The notes under the pieces were generated by a model. The model searched no databases, was not told the origin of the DNA, and worked only from the letters and a program-made list of their open reading frames with translations. The translations under genes were made by a program, and so were the position numbers. A stretch of DNA of 64,000 bases from an uncultured Collinsella sp. (GTDB taxonomy: Bacteria > Actinomycetota > Coriobacteriia > Coriobacteriales > Coriobacteriaceae): assembly GCA_902467875.1 (NCBI GenBank), contig CABQWP010000002.1, forward strand, positions 23,312-87,311, read 5' to 3'. Positions 52,795-62,054 of the stretch are shown here, one piece after another (within the stretch, counting starts at the first letter, position 1; each line of letters begins with the position of its first letter).

Positions 52795-55700
52795 ATGCTT
52801 GATCGCCGTTCGTTACTTGTTGCCGGAGCGTCCTCGCTGGCGAGCATTATGTTGCCGCGCGTGCCAGGAAGCGCAAACGCCTTCATATTGCCGTTCGCGC
52901 CCACCGAAGCCTATGCCGACGAAAAAGACCCCTTCAGGGTGCTCGTTCTCTCGCGCACCATGTTTGGTGTGGTCGTGGTCGATGTCGCCAACAAGAATAC
53001 GCCCATCGCGGGTGCCCAGGTCACGCTCACATCGCGCTATGCCGCAGGCAAGCAGCTCACCGCCACTACCGATGACGAAGGCACGGCCATTTTTGAGGTC
53101 GCGCCGCTTTCGGAAGGCTACGTGGACGAGGCAACGCTTCTCGACGCGTACGACTTTAACGGCGGCATCTCCATTAGCATGGCAGGCTACCGCGATGTCG
53201 AGATTCCCCTCGCGCGTATCCAGGGCGGTACTGCCATTACCGCTCCCACGCGTCCACTCTCCGATGGCCAGCCGTACTTTCGCCAGCTCACGTTCGACGA
53301 ATGGGACATCCAGTACGCCGACGCTACGTTCATGGCATTGCCGAAGGACGACGCCGGAAACGACCAACCCGACACGCACGCCTTTACCGTGCAGGCACAT
53401 CTGCCACAGGGTGGACAGGCAACGCTGCACATCAACAAGGTAATGCCCGCCACGGGCAGCTCGCCCGAAACCGTCACGCAGATTGGCCAAGTCAAGGCCA
53501 GCGCATCGGGCACGAATAATCTGGCGACGTTCACGCTCGAAGACAAGTTCCTCGATGCAGCGTCAAACCTTCTGGAGGAAGGGTGCAAGCTGCGCTTTGT
53601 CCTCGACTACCAGGGCAAAACCTACACGCTCTCATCCCCTATGGCCGTTGTTACCGCGCCGGCGGCAAAGGCGGAATCCGGATCGACCACTATCGTCCCC
53701 ACTACCATGGACCAAGAGATCACTCCGTTTGATTTCCCGGCGGCGTTTCCCGGCATCGGCGGCAATAAGTTCACGTGCTGGATGCCCTCGTTCCCCATTT
53801 TGTTCGATTTCTCGTTTGCCGGATACGTGCTGTTTGGCGGAGGATACAAGCCGGTCGGCTACATGAACGATTCGGGCAATCCGGATCCGGAGTACTGGAA
53901 GAAGTCACCGCGCGAGTCGGGCACCAAGCAAGCAAACCGCTACCTCGACGAGATGGAGGGGAAGTGGAATCAGTACAAAAGCATGAGTGCCGGTTCGGGC
54001 ACCGATCCAAGAAACACCAAGCTCCTTCGCCACCATTGCACGCTGCTGTTCACGATGGATATCGCCACACAGCTGTACGGCTCGCTCGCCTACGATTGGG
54101 TGGGCAAAACCTGGGGTAACAACAACGACCCCGCATACGGCAATATTAAGGCACTCTTTCAAGTAAGAACCGACCTCAATTGGACCGAGCAGTTTACCCT
54201 AGGACCGGTGCCGTTTTTCCTAAACGTCAACCCCTGGGTGCTGGCAAAACTGGCGCTCGCCGTGGGCGCCCACACGCACGGCAGCGGCGCGGCGTTTTTC
54301 AAGAACATTTCGCTCGACTATTCCAATACGTCGGGATCGTTCACCATCCAGATCGGGCTTGCCGTCACCTTTGGCGCCGGCGTTGCAGGCGTCGCCTCGT
54401 CTGCCGTGCGCGGCGCCGCATCCCTCACGCTGTTCATTGGGTATGAGAAGGCGGACGGGCACCAGCTTCCGCGACTGCGCGTAGGTGCAGACGTCGATGT
54501 CGATGTGATACTCCAGTTCGTAATGTTCAAGTGGACCACCAAGGCTTGGTCGGGGTCGTGGCCCACACTCCTCGATTCGTGGAATATGTCGGTGAACAAT
54601 GGCAACCAGTATGTGCTCCAGCGCTCTGAGCTCGCATTGGGTGGAGATACGCCTTACACGCTGGATGCCCGCTTCGGCACGCCCGGCAACATCGAGGCGG
54701 GCGGCGTGCCGCAATTTATCGCATCGGCCACCATCGTCACCAACGCCGAACTGCTCGCACGCGCCGAGGTTAAGGCCACTGCCGTAAACACCGCGCCTGT
54801 CGTGCGCGATTGGGATCAAGCGGTCACGCGCATTGAGCTCGAGGCGGATGCAGAAAGCGACGACACGGGACAGATCGAGCATTTCGTCCATGCACTGATA
54901 GAGAACGACGAAAACGCCGCGCCGATGTATGAGTACACCTACATCGGTCAGGCAACGAACACCGTTGCCGACCCGAACGCCGATTCTGCCGGCGTGTCGG
55001 AGGACGAGCGTGGCGGCATCAAGCCCTCGAGCGACAACGTGCTGTTTGCTGGCGTGCTCAGCGAAGCCCACATGAAGCTGGCAATGATTGCCGGCGTAGA
55101 ATGCCTGTTCCGTATCGCCTCGGTGCGCTACGGCGACAATGGTCGCTCGCGCCTGGTGGTACACACAAAGGCAAACGGAACGTGGTCCGCTCCCACGCCT
55201 GTGGACTTTCCCCTCGGGTTTGGCGAGGGCGACGTGGAGCGCGACAGCATATACGATTACGACTTCGACGTAGTGGAATATACGGACGGAAGAGGAAACC
55301 AGGACGCCTACGTGCTGCTGGTCTCGGGCGAGCGCCCCGCCGGCGACGACACCCTTTTCGATATGGCAAGCACAGCCGGCATACTGTCCGTTGTGCGCCT
55401 GCGTATAAGCAACGACGGAGTTCGCGTGATATCGCACACGTCGTGGCGCAGCATCTCGCGCGGCCGCCTTCAGGAGGATGGCTACCATTGCCTGCAGTGC
55501 CCACGCATCACGGTGGGCAAGACACTTGTCAACGGGCACCTGTCGGGCGCCTACCTCCACCGCCGCGGAACCACCACAGAAAAGGCGCTCGGCAGCGAGG
55601 CCGAGGTTGCGCTGGAGTGCTTTACCCTGTGGTCGGACGTTTCGGGCGACAGCCTGACGTTCCGCCAAGTTCTCCGCTTTCCGCAGGCACCGTCGAGCAT

Positions 55701-57162
55701 CGAGCTCGGCGCGCTCGAGAATATCAACGGCAAAATGGTGGTGCCCGTTGCATACGAGACCGCAGGCGGTTGTGGCTGTGCATCGTACGCCGTGATCGGC
55801 CAGTCCATTGCGGGCTGGGGCGTTATGTCGCCAGATGCCACAGTACCCCACGCGGTGCCGTGGCCGCAGCACACGGGCTTTTTGGCTACCGTCAACGAGC
55901 AACTGCAGCATATTACTTGGACGCGAGGCGCACCGGTATTTGCAACGCAGCCCGTGGGTGCCGCAGGCTGCGGCCCGGCATCGTTCAGCGTAAGCAACAA
56001 CGGCAGGTGCGTGCTCTATGTAGAGAACACCGATGGCAAGGTGGGACAAACCTACGACGAAGAAGGCAACCCGGTAGCAGTGATGGGCAAGCACTTCCGC
56101 ATCTTCGCCAGCACCTTGGCAGGCGATCTGTTCACGGAGCCGTTCGTGATGTGCGAGCTGGACCATCCCGTCGATCAGATAACGACTTTTTTGACGTCGG
56201 GAGGCATGCTCTCTGCGCTCGCCACGCACATTGTGAACGCAGAGAAGAGCGAGGCAGAGCTGCACGGCATCGAAGTGCCCTTGGTGGCGTGTGCCACTCC
56301 GACGGGCGCGGTCGCTACCTCGGGCGCGGTGGTGCCCGGAGCAGCAGGCGAATCCTTCATGGTCACGGTGCGAAACGACGGCAACACCTTGCTGACCGCT
56401 GGCACGATCGATCTGTACCGAGAGGACTCCAGCCAGCCGTTCTCCAGTGCATCCATCGGGTTCGGAGCGAATGCACGAATGGCATCGATCTACGATCCGG
56501 AGCTCGCCGAGGATGCTTCGGCCAACGACATGGCACACGTGAAGTACGCGCTCGAGACGCTGGGCGCACGTTTTGCGACGCACCCACTGGTTGCCGACAA
56601 TGGCAACGCCGTGCTGGCACCAGGCTGCACGGCACAGTTCCGCATGAGCTTCGCCATCCCCGAGAGTTGGAGCGACGAAGTGGGCAAACGCGTAACGCTG
56701 TATGCGAAGGCGCGTGATCTGGTGGCGCTCGACCCCGTAACACTCGAAGAGATTCGACCGGGCGCAAACTCGGCGCTGGGTGCCGTACTGCACGAGCTTC
56801 ATGTGCCCGACGCGGCATGCGAACGCTCGGAAGTTCAGGTCGGCGTATGCGACAGCACGGATACGACAGGACTTCACGACGCCCCGATGACAGCAGACGG
56901 CGATGGTGGCTCGAGCGGCGGCGGTGCTGACGAGGGCGGCGGCTCCGGCGGAAGCAGCTCCGGCAGTGGCAAGGACCACGGCAATAACAAGCGCTCCGGA
57001 AAAGCGGGCGCGCTCGCCGGCACGGGCGATGTCAACGCTCCCCTTACGGCAGCCGCTGCAGCACTCGCCGCGGCAGGCGCCGGCCTTATCGCCTACAGCG
57101 CCCGCCGCATGGCGCTCGAAAAAGACACCGCCAAGGAGGTCAATTCGGATAAGCCTCGCTAG
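52795..57162 (+). CDS. Giant cell-surface protein with Tat-like signal and LAxTG sorting tail
   Basis: 1455 residues from MLDRRSLLVAGASSLASIMLPRVPGSANA; GGGAG lies about 7 nt before this ATG, whereas earlier in-frame ATGs add residues before the RR motif. The signal has DRRSLLV, close to a twin-arginine motif. An N-terminal carboxypeptidase-regulatory-like beta domain (NKNTPIAGAQVTLTSRYAAG...TDDEGTAIFEVAP) is followed by several long regions I cannot assign, including a beta-rich propeller-like part (RIASVRYGDNGRSRLVVHTK, VLLVSGERPAGDD) and a CARDB-like module (FMVTVRNDGNTLLTAGTIDLYRED). A Gly/Ser-rich stalk (GDGGSSGGGADEGGGSGGSS) leads to LAGTGD, a hydrophobic helix and RRMALEKD. LAxTG is the preferred form of class E sortases in actinobacteria; the tail after the helix is unusually long. 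Confidence 0.85.
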   Translation: MLDRRSLLVAGASSLASIMLPRVPGSANAFILPFAPTEAYADEKDPFRVLVLSRTMFGVVVVDVANKNTPIAGAQVTLTSRYAAGKQLTATTDDEGTAIFEVAPLSEGYVDEATLLDAYDFNGGISISMAGYRDVEIPLARIQGGTAITAPTRPLSDGQPYFRQLTFDEWDIQYADATFMALPKDDAGNDQPDTHAFTVQAHLPQGGQATLHINKVMPATGSSPETVTQIGQVKASASGTNNLATFTLEDKFLDAASNLLEEGCKLRFVLDYQGKTYTLSSPMAVVTAPAAKAESGSTTIVPTTMDQEITPFDFPAAFPGIGGNKFTCWMPSFPILFDFSFAGYVLFGGGYKPVGYMNDSGNPDPEYWKKSPRESGTKQANRYLDEMEGKWNQYKSMSAGSGTDPRNTKLLRHHCTLLFTMDIATQLYGSLAYDWVGKTWGNNNDPAYGNIKALFQVRTDLNWTEQFTLGPVPFFLNVNPWVLAKLALAVGAHTHGSGAAFFKNISLDYSNTSGSFTIQIGLAVTFGAGVAGVASSAVRGAASLTLFIGYEKADGHQLPRLRVGADVDVDVILQFVMFKWTTKAWSGSWPTLLDSWNMSVNNGNQYVLQRSELALGGDTPYTLDARFGTPGNIEAGGVPQFIASATIVTNAELLARAEVKATAVNTAPVVRDWDQAVTRIELEADAESDDTGQIEHFVHALIENDENAAPMYEYTYIGQATNTVADPNADSAGVSEDERGGIKPSSDNVLFAGVLSEAHMKLAMIAGVECLFRIASVRYGDNGRSRLVVHTKANGTWSAPTPVDFPLGFGEGDVERDSIYDYDFDVVEYTDGRGNQDAYVLLVSGERPAGDDTLFDMASTAGILSVVRLRISNDGVRVISHTSWRSISRGRLQEDGYHCLQCPRITVGKTLVNGHLSGAYLHRRGTTTEKALGSEAEVALECFTLWSDVSGDSLTFRQVLRFPQAPSSIELGALENINGKMVVPVAYETAGGCGCASYAVIGQSIAGWGVMSPDATVPHAVPWPQHTGFLATVNEQLQHITWTRGAPVFATQPVGAAGCGPASFSVSNNGRCVLYVENTDGKVGQTYDEEGNPVAVMGKHFRIFASTLAGDLFTEPFVMCELDHPVDQITTFLTSGGMLSALATHIVNAEKSEAELHGIEVPLVACATPTGAVATSGAVVPGAAGESFMVTVRNDGNTLLTAGTIDLYREDSSQPFSSASIGFGANARMASIYDPELAEDASANDMAHVKYALETLGARFATHPLVADNGNAVLAPGCTAQFRMSFAIPESWSDEVGKRVTLYAKARDLVALDPVTLEEIRPGANSALGAVLHELHVPDAACERSEVQVGVCDSTDTTGLHDAPMTADGDGGSSGGGADEGGGSGGSSSGSGKDHGNNKRSGKAGALAGTGDVNAPLTAAAAALAAAGAGLIAYSARRMALEKDTAKEVNSDKPR

Positions 57163-57209
57163 CTCCTAGTTACTTTTGTGAGAGACGCCGACTCGGCTCA
57201 TCGAACATC

Positions 57210-57246
57210 AAATGGGCTGGTTCTGGATACCCAGAGCCAGCCCATT
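57210..57246 (+). terminator. Intrinsic terminator of the surface-protein gene
   Basis: AAATGGGCTGGTTCTGG pairs with CCAGAGCCAGCCCATTT (one G-U) around a 3-nt loop, 47 bp past the stop. Confidence 0.85.
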
Positions 57247-57385
57247 TCGCATTAGATATCGTCAGTGGAGTTGAGTTCTGCCTCGAGCTTGGCACGGCGT
57301 CTTTTCGCCAACAATCCACACGACATGTCTTCGACAGCGTATCCAACCGCAAACGCAGCAAGACACATTCGGCCGTCTTCAAACT

Positions 57386-57459
57386 TACTCGGACAGAGCC
57401 GACTCGGTTTTGTCCGAGTAAACGAATCTCCATCGAACTCCGAACGATTGTTCGATGGA
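57386..57459. promoter_or_regulatory. Two nearby palindromes upstream of the topoisomerase operon
   Basis: TACTCGGACA (57386-57395) mirrors TGTCCGAGTA (57411-57420), and TCCATCGAAC (57429-57438) mirrors GTTCGATGGA (57450-57459). Both are perfect 10-bp inverted repeats within 75 bp. They lie 95-170 bp upstream of the B-subunit start, so could be operators or an attenuator. GCCGACTCGG also occurs at about 57187 and 57398. Nothing else is seen in 57163-57553. Confidence 0.5.
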
Positions 57460-57553
57460 TTTCGTGTTGGTTGGAATCGTCTGTGGGCTGGGCTATGCTA
57501 CCTTGACTATCTATATGACTTAAACGCAGCAAAGGAGCACCGAGAGAGCGAGT

Positions 57554-59551
57554 ATGGCAAAAAACACCGCAAACTATGGTAACGACAGTATCCGCCAGCT
57601 CAAGGACGAGGAGCGCGTACGCCTGCGCCCCGCCGTCATCTTTGGCTCGGACGGGCTCGACGGCTGCGCGCATGCCGCCTTCGAGATCCTGTCCAACGCC
57701 GTTGACGAGGCGCGCCAGGGCTACGGCAAGCTCATCACCCTTACCGCCTTTCGCGATGGCTCTATCCAGGTAGAGGACAATGGCCGTGGCTGCCCGCTCG
57801 ACTGGAACCCTTCCGAGAAGCGCTTTAACTGGGAGCTCGTCTTTTGCGAGCTCTACGCCGGCGGCAAGTATAACAACAACCAGGGCGGCGACTACGACTT
57901 CTCGCTCGGTACCAACGGCTTGGGCTCGTGCGCGACCCAGTACGCATCCGAGTACATGGACGTCACGGTTTGGCGCGACGGCAACAAGTACTCCCTGCAC
58001 TTTAAGAAGGGCAAGGTCGTCGGTGCCAAAAAGAAGGCACTCGAGATTGAGCCCAGCGACGAGGATCGCACCGGCACCACCATTAAGTGGCGTCCCGATC
58101 TTGAGGTCTTTACCTCCATCAGCATCCCCCACGATTGGTATCGCGAGACAATGCGCCGCCAGGCCGTGGTCAACGCCAACGTGACCTTCCGCCTGCGTAT
58201 CGAGGGCGACGATGGCGAGTTTTCCGAAGAGGATTTTTGCTATCCAAAGGGCATCGAGGACTACGTGCTCGAGAAGGTCGGTACCGACTACCTCACCGAG
58301 CCCTTCTTTATCGAGGCCGACCGTCGCGGTCGCGATCGCGAGGACCTGCCCGACTACAACGTGAAGATTACCGCGTGCATGTGCTTCTCGCGCACCTTCA
58401 TGATGCAGGAGTACTACCACAACTCATCGTGGCTCGAGAACGGCGGTTCGCCCGAGAAGGCCGCCCGCAGCGCTCTGACCAGTGCCGTCGATGCTTACAT
58501 TAAGCAACAGGGCAAGTACAACAAAAACGAGAGCGGCATTAAGTGGCAGGATGTCCAGGACTGTCTGGTGCTGGTGACCAACTGCTTCTCCACCCAGACG
58601 TCCTATGAAAACCAGACTAAGAAGGCCATCAACAACCGCTTTATCCAGCAGGCTATGACGGCCTTCTTTAAGGAGCGCCTCTCGACTTACCTGATCGAGA
58701 ACAAAGACGCCGCCAACAAGATCATGGAGCAGGTGCTCATCAACAAGCGCTCGCGCGAGAACGCCGAGAAGACGCGTCAGAGCATCAAGACCAACCTGCA
58801 GCAGAAGACCGACATGGCCAACCGCGTGCAGAAGTTCATCGACTGCCGCTCCAAGGACAAGAGCCGCCGCGAGATCTACATCGTAGAGGGCGACTCGGCG
58901 GCAGGCGCCATTCGCACCTCGCGCGATGCCGAGTTCCAGGGCGTTATGCCCGTCCGCGGCAAAATCCTCAACTGCCTAAAGGAGGACTATCCACGCATCT
59001 TTAAGTCCGACATCATCATGGACCTCATGCGCGTGCTGGGCTGCGGCGTGGAGATCAAGGACAAGCGCATCAAAAACCTTGGCGCCTTTGACCTGGACAA
59101 CCTCAACTGGAACAAGGTCATCATCTGTACGGACGCCGACGTCGACGGTTACCACATCCGCACGCTCGTGCTCACCATGCTTTACCGCCTGGTGCCCACA
59201 CTTATCGACGAGGGTTACGTGTATATCGCCGAGTCGCCGCTCTACGAGATCAACTGCAAAGAGAAGACCTACTTTGCCTACACCGAGCTCGAGAAGAACG
59301 GCATCCTCAAGGAGATTGGCGACCAAAAGTGCTCCATCAACCGCTCCAAGGGTCTTGGCGAGAACGACCCGGACATGATGTGGCTCACCACCATGAACCC
59401 CGAGACGCGTCGCCTGATCAAGGTGGAGCCCGAGGACGTCACCAAGATGGAGACCATGTTTAACCTGTTGCTGGGCAACGACGAAGCGGGCCGCAAGCGC
59501 CATATCTCCGAGCACGGCAAGGAATATCTGGACCAGCTGGACCTGCAATAG
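57554..59551 (+). CDS. Divergent type IIA topoisomerase, ATPase (B) subunit
   Basis: 665 residues. GHKL elements are altered: EILSNAVDEARQGY (usual EIVDNAIDE), VEDNGRGCPLD, and GTNGLGSCATQYAS for the usual GLHGVG lid. TOPRIM elements EGDSAAGAIRTSRDAEFQGVMPVRGKILN, CTDADVDGYHIRTLVLTMLY and RSKGLGEND are clear. It is distinct from the housekeeping gyrase and probably belongs to the extra topoisomerase lineage seen in some Gram-positive gut bacteria. The likely ribosome site (AAGGAG) lies 15 nt from ATG, which is long. Co-transcribed with the A subunit after 45 bp. Confidence 0.88.
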   Translation: MAKNTANYGNDSIRQLKDEERVRLRPAVIFGSDGLDGCAHAAFEILSNAVDEARQGYGKLITLTAFRDGSIQVEDNGRGCPLDWNPSEKRFNWELVFCELYAGGKYNNNQGGDYDFSLGTNGLGSCATQYASEYMDVTVWRDGNKYSLHFKKGKVVGAKKKALEIEPSDEDRTGTTIKWRPDLEVFTSISIPHDWYRETMRRQAVVNANVTFRLRIEGDDGEFSEEDFCYPKGIEDYVLEKVGTDYLTEPFFIEADRRGRDREDLPDYNVKITACMCFSRTFMMQEYYHNSSWLENGGSPEKAARSALTSAVDAYIKQQGKYNKNESGIKWQDVQDCLVLVTNCFSTQTSYENQTKKAINNRFIQQAMTAFFKERLSTYLIENKDAANKIMEQVLINKRSRENAEKTRQSIKTNLQQKTDMANRVQKFIDCRSKDKSRREIYIVEGDSAAGAIRTSRDAEFQGVMPVRGKILNCLKEDYPRIFKSDIIMDLMRVLGCGVEIKDKRIKNLGAFDLDNLNWNKVIICTDADVDGYHIRTLVLTMLYRLVPTLIDEGYVYIAESPLYEINCKEKTYFAYTELEKNGILKEIGDQKCSINRSKGLGENDPDMMWLTTMNPETRRLIKVEPEDVTKMETMFNLLLGNDEAGRKRHISEHGKEYLDQLDLQ

Positions 59552-59596
59552 CAGCAAATCGATAACGACGGCCCATAAGAAGTTCAAGAGGAAATC

Positions 59597-61837
59597 GTGG
59601 CAAAGAAGAAGACGAAGAACCAGCCAAAGAAAAAGCAGGTCAACGCCGAGAACGTCATCGGCCTGCACTCCGAGGTCACCGACCAGCCGATCACGCAGAC
59701 GCTCGAGGTCAACTACATGCCCTACGCCATGAGCGTCAACGTCTCGCGTGCATTCCCCGAGATCGACGGCTTTAAGCCCTCGCACCGCAAGCTGCTCTAC
59801 ACCATGTACAAGATGGGTCTGCTCAAGGGCGAGCGCCAGAAGAGCGCCAACATCGTGGGCCAGACCATGAAGCTCAACCCGCACGGCGACGCCGCGATCT
59901 ACGAGACGATGGTGCGCCTGGCGACGGGCAACGAAGCGCTGCTTGCCCCCTTCGTGGAGTCGAAGGGCAACTTTGGCAAGTACTATTCGGGCGACCTGAG
60001 CTACGCCGCCTCGCGTTATACCGAGGCCAAGCTCTCCCCTATCAGCGCCGAGATCTTCAAGGACATCGACAAGGACCCGGTCGACTTCGTTGACAGCTAC
60101 GACGGCGCTATGAAGGAGCCGCGTCTGCTACCCACCACGTTCCCTAACATCCTCGTCTCGGCCAACAAGGGCATCGGCGTCGCCATGGCATCCGACATCT
60201 GCGGCTTCAACCTCAACGAGGTCTGCACTGCCACGATGCACTACCTGCAGGATCCCGACTGCGACCTGCTCGAATATATGCCCATGCCCGACTTCTCAAC
60301 CGGCGGCGAGATCATCTACCGCCGCGAGGAGATGGAAAAGATTATCGAGACCGGCCTTGGCAGCTTCCAAATCCGCTCCCGCTGGCGCTGGATTCCCGAA
60401 GAGCGCATCATCGAGGTCTACGAGATCCCCTACACCACCAAGACCGATGTCATCATCGAGCGCATCGTCAAGCTCTCCAAAGAGGGCAAGGTCAAGGAGA
60501 TCGCAGACATTCGCGACGAGACCGACCTCTCGGGCCTGCGCATCGCCATCGACCTTAAGCGCGGTGTCGACCCCGACAAGCTCATGGCCAAGCTCTATCG
60601 CTCGACCACGCTGCAGGATTCGTTCTCGTGCAACTTCAACGTGCTCGTCGACGGCTATCCCCGTGTTATGGGCGTGCGCCAGATTCTGCACGAGTGGGTC
60701 AAATGGCGTATTGAGTCCACGCGTCGCCGCATTAACTTTGACCTGGGCAAAAAGTCCGAGCGTCTGCACCTGCTGCACGGCCTCGAGGCGATTTTGCTCG
60801 ACATCGACAAGGCCATCGCCATCATCCGCGGCACCAAGCTCGAAGCCGAGGTCGTGCCCAACCTTATGAAGGGTTTCGATATCGATGAAACCCAGGCCGA
60901 GTTTGTTGCCGAGCTCAAGCTCCGCAACATCAACGAGGAGTACATCCTCAATCGCACCAAGGACATCGCCAAGCTCGAGGGCGAGATTGCCGAGCTTGAG
61001 GAGATCCTTTCCAGCGAGGAAAACATCAAGAAGGTCATCAGCGACGAGCTGGCCGCGGTCAACAAGAAGTACGTGATGCCGCGCCGCACGGGCAGGATCG
61101 AGCCCCATGAGGTTATCGAAGTAAGCTTGGAGCCCGAGGTCGAGGAGTACCCGGTCACCATCATGCTCTCGCGCGATGGCTACCTTAAGAAGATGACGGA
61201 CCGCGTACTCAAAAAGGCGACCACGCTCAAGTACAAGGACGGCGACAAACCCTTTATCGAGTTCCCGTCCTCCAACACGCACGAGCTGCTCGTGTTTACC
61301 AACAAGAGCCAAGTGTACAAGTGCAAGGTTGCGGCGTTTGAGGACACCAAGTCGGCACAGCTGGGCTCATACCTGCCGACTGACCTTGAGATGGAACCCG
61401 ACGAGAGTGTCATCTGGGTCATCGACCCCGAGGACTACAAGGCCGACGTGCTGTTTGTCTTTGAGAACGGCCGCGTGGTGCGCGTCGCGCTTTCTGGATA
61501 CGTCACCAAGACCAACCGCAAACGCCTTAAGAACGCCATCTACGGTGGCAGCAAGCTGCTGCATGCCCAGGTGCTCAAGGAGGACCGCGACATCGCGCTG
61601 GTCTCGAGCGACTACCGCCTGATGAACTTCAACACGTCGCTGCTCAAGACCAAGACGACCACCAACACGCAGGGCGTCCAGGCCTTTACCGCCAAGAAGG
61701 GCCGCTCGGTCACCACCGTCGGCACGACCGAGGAGATCCTTGGCGCCGGCGTCTCGGCCGAGAAGTTCACCGCGCAGAGCCTCCCCTCAGCCGGTGCCCT
61801 CATGAAGGAAAACGACATGCCGAGTTTGTTTGATTAG
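59597..61837 (+). CDS. Divergent type IIA topoisomerase, cleavage (A) subunit
   Basis: 746 residues, GTG start with AGAGGAAAT just before. The N-terminal 35 residues are Lys-rich. The winged helix/tower region has LNPHGDAAIYETMVRLAT and the active Tyr in SYAASRYTEAKL. At the positions of GyrA Ser83 and Asp87 (quinolone pocket) Ala and Glu are read, unlike the common Ser/Asp. The long coiled coil (KLEGEIAELEEILSSEENIKKV) and a C-terminal beta-pinwheel (IMLSRDGYLKKMTDRV, VIWVIDPEDYKADVLFVFENGRVVRV) are present, although the GyrA-box is not obvious. DNA strand passage activity, with relaxation or decatenation, is expected. Confidence 0.88.
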   Translation: MAKKKTKNQPKKKQVNAENVIGLHSEVTDQPITQTLEVNYMPYAMSVNVSRAFPEIDGFKPSHRKLLYTMYKMGLLKGERQKSANIVGQTMKLNPHGDAAIYETMVRLATGNEALLAPFVESKGNFGKYYSGDLSYAASRYTEAKLSPISAEIFKDIDKDPVDFVDSYDGAMKEPRLLPTTFPNILVSANKGIGVAMASDICGFNLNEVCTATMHYLQDPDCDLLEYMPMPDFSTGGEIIYRREEMEKIIETGLGSFQIRSRWRWIPEERIIEVYEIPYTTKTDVIIERIVKLSKEGKVKEIADIRDETDLSGLRIAIDLKRGVDPDKLMAKLYRSTTLQDSFSCNFNVLVDGYPRVMGVRQILHEWVKWRIESTRRRINFDLGKKSERLHLLHGLEAILLDIDKAIAIIRGTKLEAEVVPNLMKGFDIDETQAEFVAELKLRNINEEYILNRTKDIAKLEGEIAELEEILSSEENIKKVISDELAAVNKKYVMPRRTGRIEPHEVIEVSLEPEVEEYPVTIMLSRDGYLKKMTDRVLKKATTLKYKDGDKPFIEFPSSNTHELLVFTNKSQVYKCKVAAFEDTKSAQLGSYLPTDLEMEPDESVIWVIDPEDYKADVLFVFENGRVVRVALSGYVTKTNRKRLKNAIYGGSKLLHAQVLKEDRDIALVSSDYRLMNFNTSLLKTKTTTNTQGVQAFTAKKGRSVTTVGTTEEILGAGVSAEKFTAQSLPSAGALMKENDMPSLFD

Positions 61838-61870
61838 GACGACGGCAGAACCGCCATAGTTTTACAAAGC

Positions 61871-61913
61871 AGCGGGGCCCGGAGCGCAGCAATATCGCGC
61901 CCCGGACCCCGCT
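61871..61913 (+). terminator. GC-rich hairpin after the topoisomerase operon
   Basis: AGCGGGG, CCGG and GCGC on the left pair with GCGC, CCGG and CCCCGCT on the right with small bulges. It lies about 35 bp past the A-subunit stop. No T-run. Confidence 0.55.
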
Positions 61914-61991
61914 CGTTGCAACGTAGTCGGAATAATAGAAATCCCCGTTTTTCACTCCTGCAATCCCGCGGCACAAGACATGTTAAACCGT

Positions 61992-62046
61992 TAGCAAAAC
62001 TTGCAAAAATTAGCAAAAGTTGCAAAAACTAGCAAAACCTGCAAAG
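61992..62046 (+). promoter_or_regulatory. Direct-repeat array upstream of the ATPase remnant
   Basis: TAGCAAAA starts at 61992, 62011 and 62030, and TGCAAA at 62002, 62021 and 62040, so GCAAA recurs every 9 or 10 bp over six copies. The 19-bp period resembles the 20-bp array before ATPase A, although the repeat word differs. It stops 8 bp before ATG at 62055. Confidence 0.6.
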
Positions 62047-62054
62047 GGGCCACC

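Noticed and set aside
54220..56979. 919-codon open frame antisense to the surface-protein gene
   Set aside because: High GC and codon bias in the sense gene create long antisense frames. The translation is rich in His, Arg, Cys and Val with no recognisable domain, and it has no ribosome site.
57170..58420. 416-codon open frame antisense to the topoisomerase B gene
   Set aside because: Overlaps strongly conserved ATPase motifs on the other strand and has shadow-type composition.
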